Part shown: piece by piece, positions 34,484 through 43,162 of the stretch
Layout: each line of letters opens with the position of its first letter
Numbering within the stretch: position 1 is the first letter of the stretch
NCBI GenBank assembly: GCA_902793295.1
Contig: CADBDA010000005.1
Coordinates: 62,001 to 126,000, forward strand
Length of the DNA stretch: 64,000 nt
Reading direction: 5' to 3'
From: an uncultured Bacteroidota bacterium
GTDB lineage: Bacteria; Bacteroidota; Bacteroidia; Bacteroidales; P3
Program-made: the position numbers and the translations under genes
The notes under the pieces: generated by a model
Databases searched by the model: none
Told to the model about the DNA's origin: nothing
Seen by the model: only the letters and a program-made list of their open reading frames with translations

Positions 34484-36358
34484 ATGAAAAACAGATCCTT
34501 TTCCAAAAAGCTCAGCCGGAGAATCATACTGGTTGTGGCTTTTGTCTTCGTTGTCGGACTGGTGGTGGTGGGTGTCGTCTCCAGCAAAATCATCGCCGAG
34601 GAGGCGGAACAGTCCACCCGAGCCATCCTGCATGGCACCATCAGCGATTTCGAACTGCCGCTCAATGAAGTGGAAATTGCCACGCGCACCGTGGCGGCAT
34701 TGATGATGAACGCCAAAAATGTCGAAATGGTCGAAACCATTCTGCACAGAACAGTGGAAGTGGATTCGCTGATATGTGCGGGTTCGGTGATGATCCCCAC
34801 CGAAAACGGTCCGGGTGTCATCTACAGCTATTTGGACAGCAACGGTGTGCTGCGAAGCTTCCGTCAGTCGGGCGGATGGGCCGACGATTCGTGGGCTTGC
34901 CGCTGCATGGAGGCTGCCAACCGCTTGCGCCGTCCCTTTTGGGCACCGCCCTACAAGGCCGAGGGCGACCGCCAGATGCAGGTCACGTCGTTCTGCTTCC
35001 CGGTGTTCCGCGCCGAAGGGGACGACAGCACGCTGGCCGGTATCGTGACTTCCGAACTCTCTATAGATTGGATGGAGAAGCGTTGCGAGAGTTTGCGCCC
35101 CTACGCGAATTCGCTGACTACAGTGGCATGCGGCGACCAGATTATCGGCATCACCGACACGGCTCTTATCCGTCAGATTCAGAAGACCATGGCGGACAAC
35201 AAGGACTTGAGCGCCTTGCAGGAGGATATGAAGCAGGGCAAGGACAGCTTGCGCCGCATCAGGACGGGCTCGAAGCTCAGTTTCGTCGTCTACGGCCCGC
35301 TCCACAACGGCTGGATGGCGTCTATCGTTTGCCCCTACCGCGAGGTGCTGGCCCGATCGTCGCAGATGCACGTGCAACTGTTCATTATCGGTATCTTTGG
35401 CCTGTTAATCCTTTATTTCATTTGCCGCCACACCATCAAACGTATGACGCTCCCCATCACCGAGCTGTCGGATGCTGCGCTCCGCATGGCCAAAGGCGAT
35501 TTCAAGGCCGAACTGCCTGCCATCAAGAGCCAGGACGAGATGAAGCACCTGCGTGACTCGTTCATCTTTATGCAGAATTCCATCACCGACTATATCCAGG
35601 AACTGAAAACCACCACGGCGGCCAACGAACGCATGGAGTCGGAACTCAACGTGGCACGCAACATCCAGATGGGCATGCTGCGACACGATTTCCCCGACAA
35701 TCTCCATGCCCTGCTGGTCCCGGCCAAGGAGGTGGGCGGCGACCTGTACGACTATGTCGTCCGCGGCAACAAGCTCTATTTCGCTGTGGGCGATGTCTCG
35801 GGAAAGGGTGTGCCGGCTTCACTGATGATGGCTATCACTCGGGCGGCGCTGCGCTTTGTGGCCAGCCTGGACCAACCCATCGACAAGATGGTCAGCCGCA
35901 TCAACAGCAGTGTGGCCGATTCCAACAGCGACAATATGTTCGTCACCCTCTTCTTCGGCTGCCTGAACCTCGACAACGGTCATCTGGATTTCTGCAACGC
36001 CGGCCATAATCCCATACTGCTCATCCCTGCCCATGGTAAGGCTTACTTCTTGAAGGCCAAAGCCAATCTGGCCATCGGCCTCTTCGACAACTTCCCCTAC
36101 GAGGCGGAGTGTGTCGACCTGACTCCGGGCACCCGCCTGGTGGCCTATACCGACGGCGTCAACGAGGCCGAGAAGCTGGACAAGAGCCTCTACGGCAACG
36201 ACCGGCTGCTTTCGTGGGCTGACAGCGTCAAGGCTCACGACCTCGATGTCGACGAGAAAGACATTGTCGAAGACCTCTATGCCTCGGTGAAGGAATTCAC
36301 CGCCGGCAACCAGCAGAACGACGATATCACCATCATGAGCTTGAAATACGTCAAGTAG
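34484..36358 (+). CDS. Membrane sensor PP2C-type (SpoIIE) protein phosphatase
   Basis: 624 residues: TM1 (about 13-37), a periplasmic sensor of about 260 residues carrying WADDSWACRCMEAANR and KAEGDRQMQVTSF, TM2 (about 298-318), HAMP (about 318-370), a coiled linker with LNVARNIQMGMLRHDFP, then a SpoIIE/RsbU-type PP2C domain. Metal-binding aspartates are present in GGDLYDY, VGDVSGKGVPAS, AYTDGVNEAE and NDDITIMSL. Such enzymes dephosphorylate anti-anti-sigma (STAS) proteins in partner-switching cascades. No STAS or anti-sigma kinase is adjacent, so the target is unknown. The start is ATG 34484. Confidence 0.9.
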   Translation: MKNRSFSKKLSRRIILVVAFVFVVGLVVVGVVSSKIIAEEAEQSTRAILHGTISDFELPLNEVEIATRTVAALMMNAKNVEMVETILHRTVEVDSLICAGSVMIPTENGPGVIYSYLDSNGVLRSFRQSGGWADDSWACRCMEAANRLRRPFWAPPYKAEGDRQMQVTSFCFPVFRAEGDDSTLAGIVTSELSIDWMEKRCESLRPYANSLTTVACGDQIIGITDTALIRQIQKTMADNKDLSALQEDMKQGKDSLRRIRTGSKLSFVVYGPLHNGWMASIVCPYREVLARSSQMHVQLFIIGIFGLLILYFICRHTIKRMTLPITELSDAALRMAKGDFKAELPAIKSQDEMKHLRDSFIFMQNSITDYIQELKTTTAANERMESELNVARNIQMGMLRHDFPDNLHALLVPAKEVGGDLYDYVVRGNKLYFAVGDVSGKGVPASLMMAITRAALRFVASLDQPIDKMVSRINSSVADSNSDNMFVTLFFGCLNLDNGHLDFCNAGHNPILLIPAHGKAYFLKAKANLAIGLFDNFPYEAECVDLTPGTRLVAYTDGVNEAEKLDKSLYGNDRLLSWADSVKAHDLDVDEKDIVEDLYASVKEFTAGNQQNDDITIMSLKYVK

Positions 36359-36432
36359 CGGGTGGATTGTAAGTCGATGTTGCAAACTGAAAGGAATATT
36401 CAATTAATAATAAACTCCATTACCTTCTGTTA

Positions 36433-36657
36433 GGCAATTTCATCTACAGCAATCCGACGAAGCTTTATTTCGGCGACGATTCGCTCAACTATCTTCACAA
36501 CGAACTGAAGAACTATGGACTGGTGATGCACAGCGCCGAATTGGGAGTCACCGAACAGAATATGGAAGCCATCGCCAACGGCACCTTCCTGCTCAAGGGC
36601 GGCTACAGATAGCTGACCCGCGACGAGGTGATCCAGATTCTCCGCGAGAGTCTCTGA
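36433..36657 (+). pseudogene. Remnant of an iron-containing alcohol dehydrogenase
   Basis: The frame reads NFIYSNPTKLYFGDDSLNYL (family N-terminus, as in YqhD-like butanol dehydrogenases) and then, after about 28 residues, jumps to MHSAELGVTEQNMEAIANG and LKGGYR-stop-LTRDEVIQILRESL (family C-terminus). About 300 central residues are deleted, the start codon is missing, and a lysine codon after GGYR has become TAG. It lies in the 643-nt gap between the phosphatase and the beta-CASP gene; the rest of that gap (36658-36890) holds a GC-rich imperfect inverted repeat and no gene. Confidence 0.8.
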
Positions 36658-36890
36658 GGTCGGAACAGGTGCTTTCTATACTCACCAACAGGTTGCCGCC
36701 GGACACCCCCCTGGGTTGCCCGGCGGTTGCTGTTTGTAACGTGCCGCCCCAGCCGCCGCCGAAAAGCTTCGCTAGGGGAGAGGCGGGCGCATAATGATGA
36801 GGCGTTTCTGTAAAATATTGAATATCATCCAATCGATGTGGCTTTGCCACTTTTTTGTGCTCAAATGTTCGTTTTCTCATGAAAAAATGC

Positions 36891-36898
36891 TATTTTTG
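36891..36898 (+). promoter_or_regulatory. -7 element of the beta-CASP nuclease gene
   Basis: TATTTTTG (TAnnTTTG), 104 nt before the ATG at 37003. Confidence 0.5.
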
Positions 36899-37002
36899 AC
36901 ACTTTAAAAAACTGATTTTTTAGGGTAGAATTGTCGTACAATTTATTGTTTTTGACATGTTTGTATGATTATTCCGCCTGTTTGTCATTATAGGCTATAA
37001 AC

Positions 37003-38403
37003 ATGAATTTATCTTTTCTAGGAGCAACACAGGAGGTGACCGGAAGCAAGCACCTCATCACTACAAAAAAGGGTCTTAAAATACTGCTTGACTGCGGTAT
37101 GTATCAGGGTAAAGGCCTCGAGACCGACGCCATGAACCGTGACTTGGGTTTTGATCCTAAAGAAATCGACTATCTCATTCTTTCCCATGCCCATATCGAC
37201 CATTCGGGTCTGATTCCCTATATCTACAAGCAGGGCTTTAACGGCGTGATTGTCTGTACTCCGGCCACCCGTGACCTTTGTGCCATCATGTTGGCCGATG
37301 CGGGTCGCATCCAGGAATCGGATACCCAGACGTTCAACAAAAAACGCCAGAAGCAGGGGCTGGAACCGGTGGAGCCTATCTATACCGAGGCCGACGCTCA
37401 GGCTTGCATGCAGTGCTTCATCAGCGTTCCTTACCACAAGAAATTCAACATCGAAGGCGAGGTTACGGTGGAATTTTTCGATGCGGGCCATATCCTTGGC
37501 AGTGCCTTGGTGTACCTCGAAATCAAGGAGGGCCGCCGCACCATCAAACTCGGCTTCACGGGCGATGTGGGTCGTTACGACAAACACATCCTCAAGGATC
37601 CCGAACCGTTCCCGCAAGTGGACTATCTGCTGATGGAATCGACCTACGGCGACCGGTTGCACACTACCCTCGACAACGCAGAGCAGGAACTGCTGATGGC
37701 GGTGCTGGATACCTGCACCAAGAAGAAAGGCAAGCTGATCATCCCCTCATTTGCCATCGGTCGCGCCCAGGAAATTGTCTATGCCCTCGACCGTCTGCAC
37801 TCCAAACGCTTGCTGCCCGACATCGACGTTTTTGTCGATAGCCCGCTGAGCGTCAACGCCACCAACATCATGCGTCTGCACACCGAGTGCTTCAACGACG
37901 ATATCGTTGCTTACATGAAGGAAAACCCCGATCCATTCGGGTTCGACCGTCTGCAGTACATCCAGTCGGTGGAGGCTTCGAAGGCGCTGAATGTGCGACA
38001 CAAACCTTGCATCATCATCTCGGCATCGGGCATGATGGAGGCCGGACGTGTGAAGCACCATCTGGCCAACAATATCGACAACCCGTCGACCACCGTGCTT
38101 TGTGTCGGCTACTGCGAACCGTCGACGCTGGGCGCCAAGATTATGCGTGGCGACAAGAAGGTCTCCATCTTTGGCCGTCCCTACGAGGTGCGTGCCGAAC
38201 TGCGACGCATCGAGTCCCTCTCCGGTCATGGCGACTACGAGGAGCTGTTGCGATACATCTCCTGCCAGGAGAAACGCCGTCTGAAGAAAATCTTCCTCGT
38301 CCATGGCGAGGCCGAAACTCAGGAACACTTCAAGGAAACCCTCAACAAACGCGGCTACAAACGCGTCGAAGTGGCCACCTTCCGCGAAACCGTAGAACTC
38401 TAG
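37003..38403 (+). CDS. Metallo-beta-lactamase fold beta-CASP ribonuclease
   Basis: 466 residues. Metal motif 2 is SHAHIDHSG; motif 3 histidine follows in FDAGHILGSA; motif 4 is GFTGDVGRYD; and the beta-CASP region has ESTYGDR, PSFAIGRAQEI, DSPLS and IISASGMMEAGR, with a final SGHGDYEELL and FLVHGEAETQEHF. These define a YSH1/CPSF73-like RNA nuclease, with both endo- and 5' exonuclease members. It is cytoplasmic and likely works in RNA processing. cstA begins 51 nt later and may be co-transcribed. Confidence 0.93.
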   Translation: MNLSFLGATQEVTGSKHLITTKKGLKILLDCGMYQGKGLETDAMNRDLGFDPKEIDYLILSHAHIDHSGLIPYIYKQGFNGVIVCTPATRDLCAIMLADAGRIQESDTQTFNKKRQKQGLEPVEPIYTEADAQACMQCFISVPYHKKFNIEGEVTVEFFDAGHILGSALVYLEIKEGRRTIKLGFTGDVGRYDKHILKDPEPFPQVDYLLMESTYGDRLHTTLDNAEQELLMAVLDTCTKKKGKLIIPSFAIGRAQEIVYALDRLHSKRLLPDIDVFVDSPLSVNATNIMRLHTECFNDDIVAYMKENPDPFGFDRLQYIQSVEASKALNVRHKPCIIISASGMMEAGRVKHHLANNIDNPSTTVLCVGYCEPSTLGAKIMRGDKKVSIFGRPYEVRAELRRIESLSGHGDYEELLRYISCQEKRRLKKIFLVHGEAETQEHFKETLNKRGYKRVEVATFRETVEL

Positions 38404-38454
38404 CTCCTATCAGAGCATATCCTCATATCAACAAGAAAATTATCTAAAAAAATC

Positions 38455-39951
38455 ATGATTACGTTCATTGTTTCAATAGTCTTGCTCGTTTTAGGCTATG
38501 TCATTTATTCCAAATTTATCGGCGAACGTATCGCCATCAATCCTCGTCGTATCACTCCTGCCACCTCCCATGAGGACGGTGTCGACTATGTGCCCATGAA
38601 GCCTTGGCGCATATTCCTTATCCAATTCCTCAACATCGCTGGCGTGGGTCCCATCTGTGGAGCCATCATGGGCGCCAAGTTCGGTACGGCGTCGTTTCTC
38701 TGGATTGTCTTCGGCTCCATCTTTGCCGGTGCTGTCCACGACTTCATAGCGGGTTTCATGTCTATGCGCCACAATGGCTGCTCGCTTCCCGAAATTCACG
38801 GCGCTTTCCTGGGTAACGGCACCAAGCAGGTGATGCGCTATTTCACCGTCTTTCTGATGATTCTGGTGGGTGCTGTTTTTGTGAAGACCCCCGCACAGCT
38901 CCTTATCGACCAGTTCACACCAGGCTGGCAAATCTGGATCTGGCCTGTCATCATTTTTGCCTACTATCTCGTTGCTACGCTGGTGCCTATCGACAAACTC
39001 ATCGGCAAAATCTATCCCATATTCGGACTGCTGCTTTTGTTGATGGCTGTCTTCATCGTTGTGGCTTTCTTTGTCCACGATGTGCAGCTTGTCGAGATTT
39101 GGGATGGTTTGGGCAATCGTCATTTCGATAAAAATGGCAATCCCGATGCTGCCGCCAATCCCATCTTCCCCATGATGTTTGTCAGCATCGCCTGCGGTGC
39201 CATCAGCGGTTTCCACGCCACCCAGTCTCCTCTTATGGCACGTTGTATGACCAACGAACGTCAGGCGCGTCCTATCTTCTACGGCGCCATGATTGCCGAG
39301 GGGGTTGTGGCGCTGATCTGGGCTGCTGCTGCTGCCTATTTCTTCCACGACAAGATCGATCTTTGCATCGGCAAGAGCGGTGACGCCATGGTGGGTGTCA
39401 TTGCCAGGGAGTGGTTCACACCTACGTTGGCTGTCGTCACCTTACTGGGAGTCATCAGCGCAGCCGTCACCAGTGGCGACACGGCACTGCGTTCAGCTCG
39501 TCTTATTGTTGCCGACATGTTTCACGTCGACCAGAAGCCTATTCTCAACCGTATCTTTGTGGCGCTGCCTATATTCATCATCTCTGGCGGCATTCTGGTC
39601 TATTCCTTCCGCGATGCCCAAGGCTTTGAGACCATCTGGCGCTACTTCGCATGGGCCAATCAGGTACTGGCTACTGTGACGCTGTGGGCCATCACGTCGT
39701 TCCTCTACCTGCGTCGTGGCAAGGGCATGTGGCTGATAACCCTCATACCGGCATTATTCATGACCATGGTGTGCGCCAGCTTCATCTTCGTGTCGCAAAC
39801 CGAAGGCCTTGGTGCCTTCATTCCGCGTCCGTGGGGCTATGCCATATCGGGTGTCATCTCGCTGTTCGCCCCTGTCTTCAGCGGTTTCTGGCGCCAGAAA
39901 CGTGGTGTCGAAGCGTTGCCCAATTCTACTACAAAGCGGAATCACAAATAA
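38455..39951 (+). CDS. cstA: CstA family peptide/pyruvate transporter
   Basis: 498 residues with about 13 to 14 hydrophobic segments. The CstA core is seen in PWRIFLIQFLNIAGVGPICG, AGAVHDFIAGFMSMRHNG, GFHATQSPLMARC and SAAVTSGDTALRSARLI. CstA proteins are inner-membrane carriers for peptides or pyruvate, induced by carbon starvation in E. coli. It is about 200 residues shorter than E. coli CstA, matching the short form common in Bacteroidetes. Follows the nuclease gene closely. Confidence 0.92.
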   Translation: MITFIVSIVLLVLGYVIYSKFIGERIAINPRRITPATSHEDGVDYVPMKPWRIFLIQFLNIAGVGPICGAIMGAKFGTASFLWIVFGSIFAGAVHDFIAGFMSMRHNGCSLPEIHGAFLGNGTKQVMRYFTVFLMILVGAVFVKTPAQLLIDQFTPGWQIWIWPVIIFAYYLVATLVPIDKLIGKIYPIFGLLLLLMAVFIVVAFFVHDVQLVEIWDGLGNRHFDKNGNPDAAANPIFPMMFVSIACGAISGFHATQSPLMARCMTNERQARPIFYGAMIAEGVVALIWAAAAAYFFHDKIDLCIGKSGDAMVGVIAREWFTPTLAVVTLLGVISAAVTSGDTALRSARLIVADMFHVDQKPILNRIFVALPIFIISGGILVYSFRDAQGFETIWRYFAWANQVLATVTLWAITSFLYLRRGKGMWLITLIPALFMTMVCASFIFVSQTEGLGAFIPRPWGYAISGVISLFAPVFSGFWRQKRGVEALPNSTTKRNHK

Positions 39952-40123
39952 ATGTCGTCGCCGCTTCCGGTGGGGAAATGGCATCCGCTTCGGTTTTTTC
40001 CCCTGATGGAACAACGCTTTTGTTGTCGGCCCACTGTCAGTGCCGACAAGCCGTATGACAAATAAAATCGGACCTGAATGCAATAAAAATGCAGAAATTA
40101 GGTTCTATATGTTGAAAAAGTAG

Positions 40124-40131
40124 TATTTTTG
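40124..40131 (+). promoter_or_regulatory. -7 element of the YD-repeat protein
   Basis: TATTTTTG (TAnnTTTG), 23 nt before the ATG at 40154. The preceding gap has a weak hairpin TTGTCGGC/GCCGACAA (40023-40049) that may end cstA. Confidence 0.55.
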
Positions 40132-40153
40132 CATTTTAAAAAATAGATTGAAA

Positions 40154-40984
40154 ATGAAGAAAATCATTTTGTTCGCAATTGTTACCGTGCTGTTCTCTAG
40201 TGTCTTTGCTGCCAATGGAGGCCCCCGCAAAAATTCACGCACCGAAATGGGTATCAATGGAAACGCACTCTACGTCATCGAATACACCTATAATATTTAT
40301 GGTGGTAAGAATGGCGGCCGCCAGCTGGTGTGCATCGACAGCATCACCTTCGACAAACGTGGCAATTTCCAGGATAAAATCCGTCGCACCAACGGCGACT
40401 ATATCTATTATTCCTACTATTTCGACGTCAACGGCTACGCATTGGGCTGGAACGAATACAACCGCGCCAACCAGCTGACCGGCCGCACGGCTTACCTCAA
40501 CGACAAGAACGGCAACCGCTTGGAACGTACTGTCTATATGAAGGAGCGCATGTCGAAAAAGGAAACCAGTCGTTACGAGAACAACCGTCTGGTGGAGGAA
40601 CAGAGCTACGGCTCCGACGGCCAGATGACCGAGCGTCGTGTCTACAAATACGACAATATGGGCAACAATACCGAACTGGAGTTCTACAACTCCGACGGTG
40701 ACTTGATGCAGCGTTACCTCTACAAATACGACAATCGTGGCAACCGCATCGAATGGCGTTTCTATGATGCTGACGAATTTCTGGTGGCACTGACTACCTA
40801 TTATTACGACGACCACGACAATGTGGTGGAGGTCTCTTCGTTCAACTACGACGAGCACCTCAATTGGAAGCACAGCTACGTTTACGAATACGACGAGGAC
40901 GACAACTGGGTGCGCCAGACCATCTATCGCAATAACAACCCCTATCAGGTTATCGAGCGCGAGATCGCCTTCCCGGCAGATTGA
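40154..40984 (+). CDS. Secreted YD/RHS-like repeat protein
   Basis: 276 residues. A signal peptide (MKKIILFAIVTVLFSSVFAA) is followed by a short linker and then about eight imperfect repeats of 20-25 residues of the type Y-x-Y-D-x-x-G-N-x-x-E/R (KYDNMGNNTELEFYNSDGD, KYDNRGNRIEWRFYD, YYYDDHDNVVEVSSFNYD). This resembles RHS/YD repeats but without the RHS core domain. Likely periplasmic or surface-exposed; a beta-rich binding protein is plausible. Function unknown. Confidence 0.75.
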   Translation: MKKIILFAIVTVLFSSVFAANGGPRKNSRTEMGINGNALYVIEYTYNIYGGKNGGRQLVCIDSITFDKRGNFQDKIRRTNGDYIYYSYYFDVNGYALGWNEYNRANQLTGRTAYLNDKNGNRLERTVYMKERMSKKETSRYENNRLVEEQSYGSDGQMTERRVYKYDNMGNNTELEFYNSDGDLMQRYLYKYDNRGNRIEWRFYDADEFLVALTTYYYDDHDNVVEVSSFNYDEHLNWKHSYVYEYDEDDNWVRQTIYRNNNPYQVIEREIAFPAD

Positions 40985-41018
40985 TTTTTACTGCAGAAAA
41001 GATTCAAACAAGTCCTAT

Positions 41019-41093
41019 AAAAGTTCTACCCAAGCTGTAGCCAGGTTCAAGCAGGTTTTCTGAACGTGGCCACAGTTTGGGTAGAATTCTTTT
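41019..41093. repeat. 75-nt long imperfect hairpin
   Basis: AAAAGTTCTACCCAAGCTG at 41019 and the matching CAGTTTGGGTAGAATTCTTTT end form about 25 pairs with few mismatches, with a nested GTTCA/TGAAC in the loop. A second small hairpin GTAGG-TCGT-CCTAC follows at 41095-41108. It may end the YD-repeat gene, or be a palindromic mobile repeat. Confidence 0.7.
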
Positions 41094-41163
41094 AGTAGGT
41101 CGTCCTACCCTTAGTGTCTTTGCAAGTCGTTGATGGACGAGAGGCAATAGAATACGGGAAATG

Positions 41164-41178
41164 ACGTTATAACGAAAT
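41164..41178 (-). repeat. 15-nt motif, copy 1 (inverted partner at 42226)
   Basis: ACGTTATAACGAAAT, the exact reverse complement of ATTTCGTTATAACGT at 42226-42240. It lies 18 nt upstream of the flavodoxin-fold gene start. Confidence 0.7.
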
Positions 41179-41195
41179 GAAATAACAATATAATT

Positions 41196-41843
41196 ATGAA
41201 GAGAATTATCATTATTGATGGCGGGCCGCGGAAGAATTTCAATACTGCCGCGATGTTACAGAAATTCGCTGAAGGGGCCGGCTCGGTCAGTGACCAGATT
41301 GAAGTGAAGACGGTGCGCCTATATGACCTCGACTATAGGGGTTGTATGTCGTGTATGGCCTGCAAAATCAAAGGTAAAGCTTCGAATGTGTGCCGCTTCA
41401 AGGATGCGCTGACACCTGTATTGGAGGATGTTGCTGGCGCCGACGGCTTGGTGCTGGGATCGCCTATCTATTTTGGCGACGTGACAGGTCAGATGCGCAC
41501 CTTCCTCGAACGACTGGCGTTCCCGTGGCTATCGTACAACGACTACAGCCTGACGGCACCTAAGCGGATGCCCGTGGTGCTGGTGGAGACGATGAACGGC
41601 ACTCCCGATCGTAACAACAGCAATGGCTATGGCTCGATGGAGCCTTGCATTGCCGGAGCCCTCGGCCAACCGGAGCGCCTGATTGCCTACAACACCTACC
41701 AGGTGAAGGACTACAGCCGCTTTGAGCTGGGTGGCTTTTCGGAAGAGGCCAAGCGCCAGTATCGCGACGAGCATTGGGAAGCGGACCTGCAGCGGGCCTA
41801 CGAGGCAGGCCGGAAGATGGCAAATGACATTATGGCGCGATGA
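41196..41843 (+). CDS. Flavodoxin-fold NAD(P)H-dependent oxidoreductase
   Basis: 215 residues. The FMN phosphate loop is DGGPRKNFNTAAML near the start, a CMSCMACK cluster follows (about 51-58) as in the multimeric iron-sulfur-flavin relatives, and GSPIYFGDVTGQMRTFLERL is the conserved second flavin loop. It likely reduces quinones, nitro compounds or similar with FMN. No ferredoxin neighbour. A palindromic GTTATAAC motif lies just upstream and may be an operator. Confidence 0.88.
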   Translation: MKRIIIIDGGPRKNFNTAAMLQKFAEGAGSVSDQIEVKTVRLYDLDYRGCMSCMACKIKGKASNVCRFKDALTPVLEDVAGADGLVLGSPIYFGDVTGQMRTFLERLAFPWLSYNDYSLTAPKRMPVVLVETMNGTPDRNNSNGYGSMEPCIAGALGQPERLIAYNTYQVKDYSRFELGGFSEEAKRQYRDEHWEADLQRAYEAGRKMANDIMAR

Positions 41844-41905
41844 CGCAATAATGAAATAATCGATACAATGTAAATCTCACACTTCGGGTATTTTTGACTT
41901 GATAC

Positions 41906-42202
41906 TTGGGTGATGACCAATTGCCTGCTGGTGCTGTGCATACCCTTATTCTGATGCTTGGCAAGCAGATAGAAGGTCAGCTGGCGACATTCCGCGAAGA
42001 GGGCGGATTCACGGAACCGCTGACGGCCGAACGTCTGGCTCACCGCACGGAACAGAGCCTTCAAGCCGATGCACCCGCTTGTCCGGTTTTCGGCAAGCCT
42101 ATGATCAAACGTGTCGCAAGAAAGGGGATGAATTCAGGACGGGAGTTTTGGAGTTGCTCGGGATATCCCCAATGCAATGTGACAAGAAATATTATTAATT
42201 GA
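41906..42202 (+). pseudogene. Decayed four-helix-bundle suffix protein with topoisomerase-type zinc finger
   Basis: The 3' part reads GKQIEGQLATFREEGGFTEP, then PACPVFGKPMIKRVARKG and REFWSCSGYPQCNVTRNI, which matches the C-terminal half of Bacteroidetes 'four helix bundle suffix' proteins joined to a topoisomerase zinc finger. The homologous upstream residues (TNCLLVLCI) are in another frame, so there is a frameshift near 41941, and the N-terminal bundle is missing. One finger cysteine is Phe (CPVF instead of CPVC). No plausible start codon. Confidence 0.6.
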
Positions 42203-42225
42203 TGGTGTGATTTCGTTTTGATGGG

Positions 42226-42275
42226 ATTTCGTTATAACGTTATAACGTTATTTCGTGATAACGTGATAACGACAA
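42226..42275 (+). promoter_or_regulatory. Palindromic TTATAACG repeats upstream of the GNAT gene
   Basis: ATTTCGTTATAACGT (42226-42240) is continued by TATAACGTTATTTCG and then GTGATAACGTGATAAC. GTTATAAC palindromes are repeated within 50 nt of the GNAT start. Copy 1 in inverted orientation is at 41164. A regulator binding site is likely. Confidence 0.5.
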
Positions 42276-42289
42276 AATGTTCTAAGATT

Positions 42290-42781
42290 ATGGAAAAAAA
42301 GTTCAATATCCGTCATGCGAGGGCCGATGAGGCGGGCCTTGTGTTGGAATTCATCAAGAAACTGGCTGCATACGAGAAATGTGCCGACGAGGTGGTGGCC
42401 GACGAGGCGACGCTGCATCATTCGCTCTTTGTGGAGCGATCCGCCGAGGTACTCTTTGCCGAAGAGGATGGCGTAGTGATAGGCTTCGCCTTGTTCTTCC
42501 ACAATTTCTCCACTTTCGTTGGTCGTAAAGGGCTCTACCTCGAAGACCTGTTCATCGTGCCCGAGAAACGCGGATGTGGCTACGGGAAGGCCCTGCTGAA
42601 ACACCTGGCGCAGCTGGCAGTGGAGCGCAACTGCGGCCGCATGGAGTGGATATGCCTCGACTGGAACCAGCCGGCCCTGAAGGTGTACCGCAGCATCGGC
42701 GCCATCCCGATGGACGAGTGGACGGTGCAGCGGCTTGACGAGGCGTCGCTGAAACGGTTCGCTTCTGACGCCACATTGTAG
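42290..42781 (+). CDS. GNAT family N-acetyltransferase, SSAT-like
   Basis: 163 residues. The GNAT core is present: IRHARADEAGLVLEFIKKLA at the start, LYLEDLFIVPEKRGCGYGKA (acetyl-CoA loop RGCGYG) and WICLDWNQPALKVYRSIGA. The pattern is that of the diamine/spermidine acetyltransferase-like branch, with a polyamine or amino-acid amine as likely acceptor. Start ATG 42290 is used because the upstream extension reads through palindromic DNA. Confidence 0.88.
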   Translation: MEKKFNIRHARADEAGLVLEFIKKLAAYEKCADEVVADEATLHHSLFVERSAEVLFAEEDGVVIGFALFFHNFSTFVGRKGLYLEDLFIVPEKRGCGYGKALLKHLAQLAVERNCGRMEWICLDWNQPALKVYRSIGAIPMDEWTVQRLDEASLKRFASDATL

Positions 42782-42888
42782 GCGGTGTCTTGTCACCGAT
42801 TCGCTTGCGTGGGGATCGAGAAACGGCGCTCCATGGCTTTTCCCACCGACATCACAAAAACATTTTTCCCCTATAATCAAAAAAATGC

Positions 42889-42896
42889 TATCTTTG
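42889..42896 (+). promoter_or_regulatory. Promoter -7 element upstream of a small frame
   Basis: TATCTTTG (TAnnTTTG) in the 381-nt gap 42782-43162. The transcript would cover the small frame at 43009 and the DUF2798 gene at 43163. Confidence 0.5.
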
Positions 42897-43008
42897 CATA
42901 GGTTTATCGTATAATCTACCGAGACGTATAATACTCTGAAAATGGGGTCAGTTAAAGGTTCCAGATAAACGCTGATAATTGACCGGAATTTTAACCGAAA
43001 TACAGGGT

Positions 43009-43131
43009 ATGATACGCAAGAAAATGACCATTCTTGTCGCCCTTATGGCGACTTTTTTTTTCAACAAGTGTCACGGCACGGAAGAGCGTCCTTCCATGGA
43101 AGGTGCTTTTGCGTGTGGCTTGCATGAGTAA
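43009..43131 (+). CDS. Possible 40-residue lipoprotein-like peptide
   Basis: MIRKKMTILVALMATFFFNK followed by a cysteine (residue 21) and a short polar end. It resembles a lipoprotein signal, though the lipobox (FNKC) is poor. It lies between a good -7 element and the DUF2798 gene, 31 nt before the latter. It may be a real micro-protein, a leader peptide or a truncated gene. Confidence 0.3.
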   Translation: MIRKKMTILVALMATFFFNKCHGTEERPSMEGAFACGLHE

Positions 43132-43162
43132 TGCATTTTTTCCTCTTTAAATAATCAATCCT

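Noticed and set aside
36593..36880. 95-codon minus-strand frame near the alcohol dehydrogenase remnant
   Set aside because: It runs antisense to the remnant and through a GC-rich inverted repeat; protein is low complexity with no recognisable motif.
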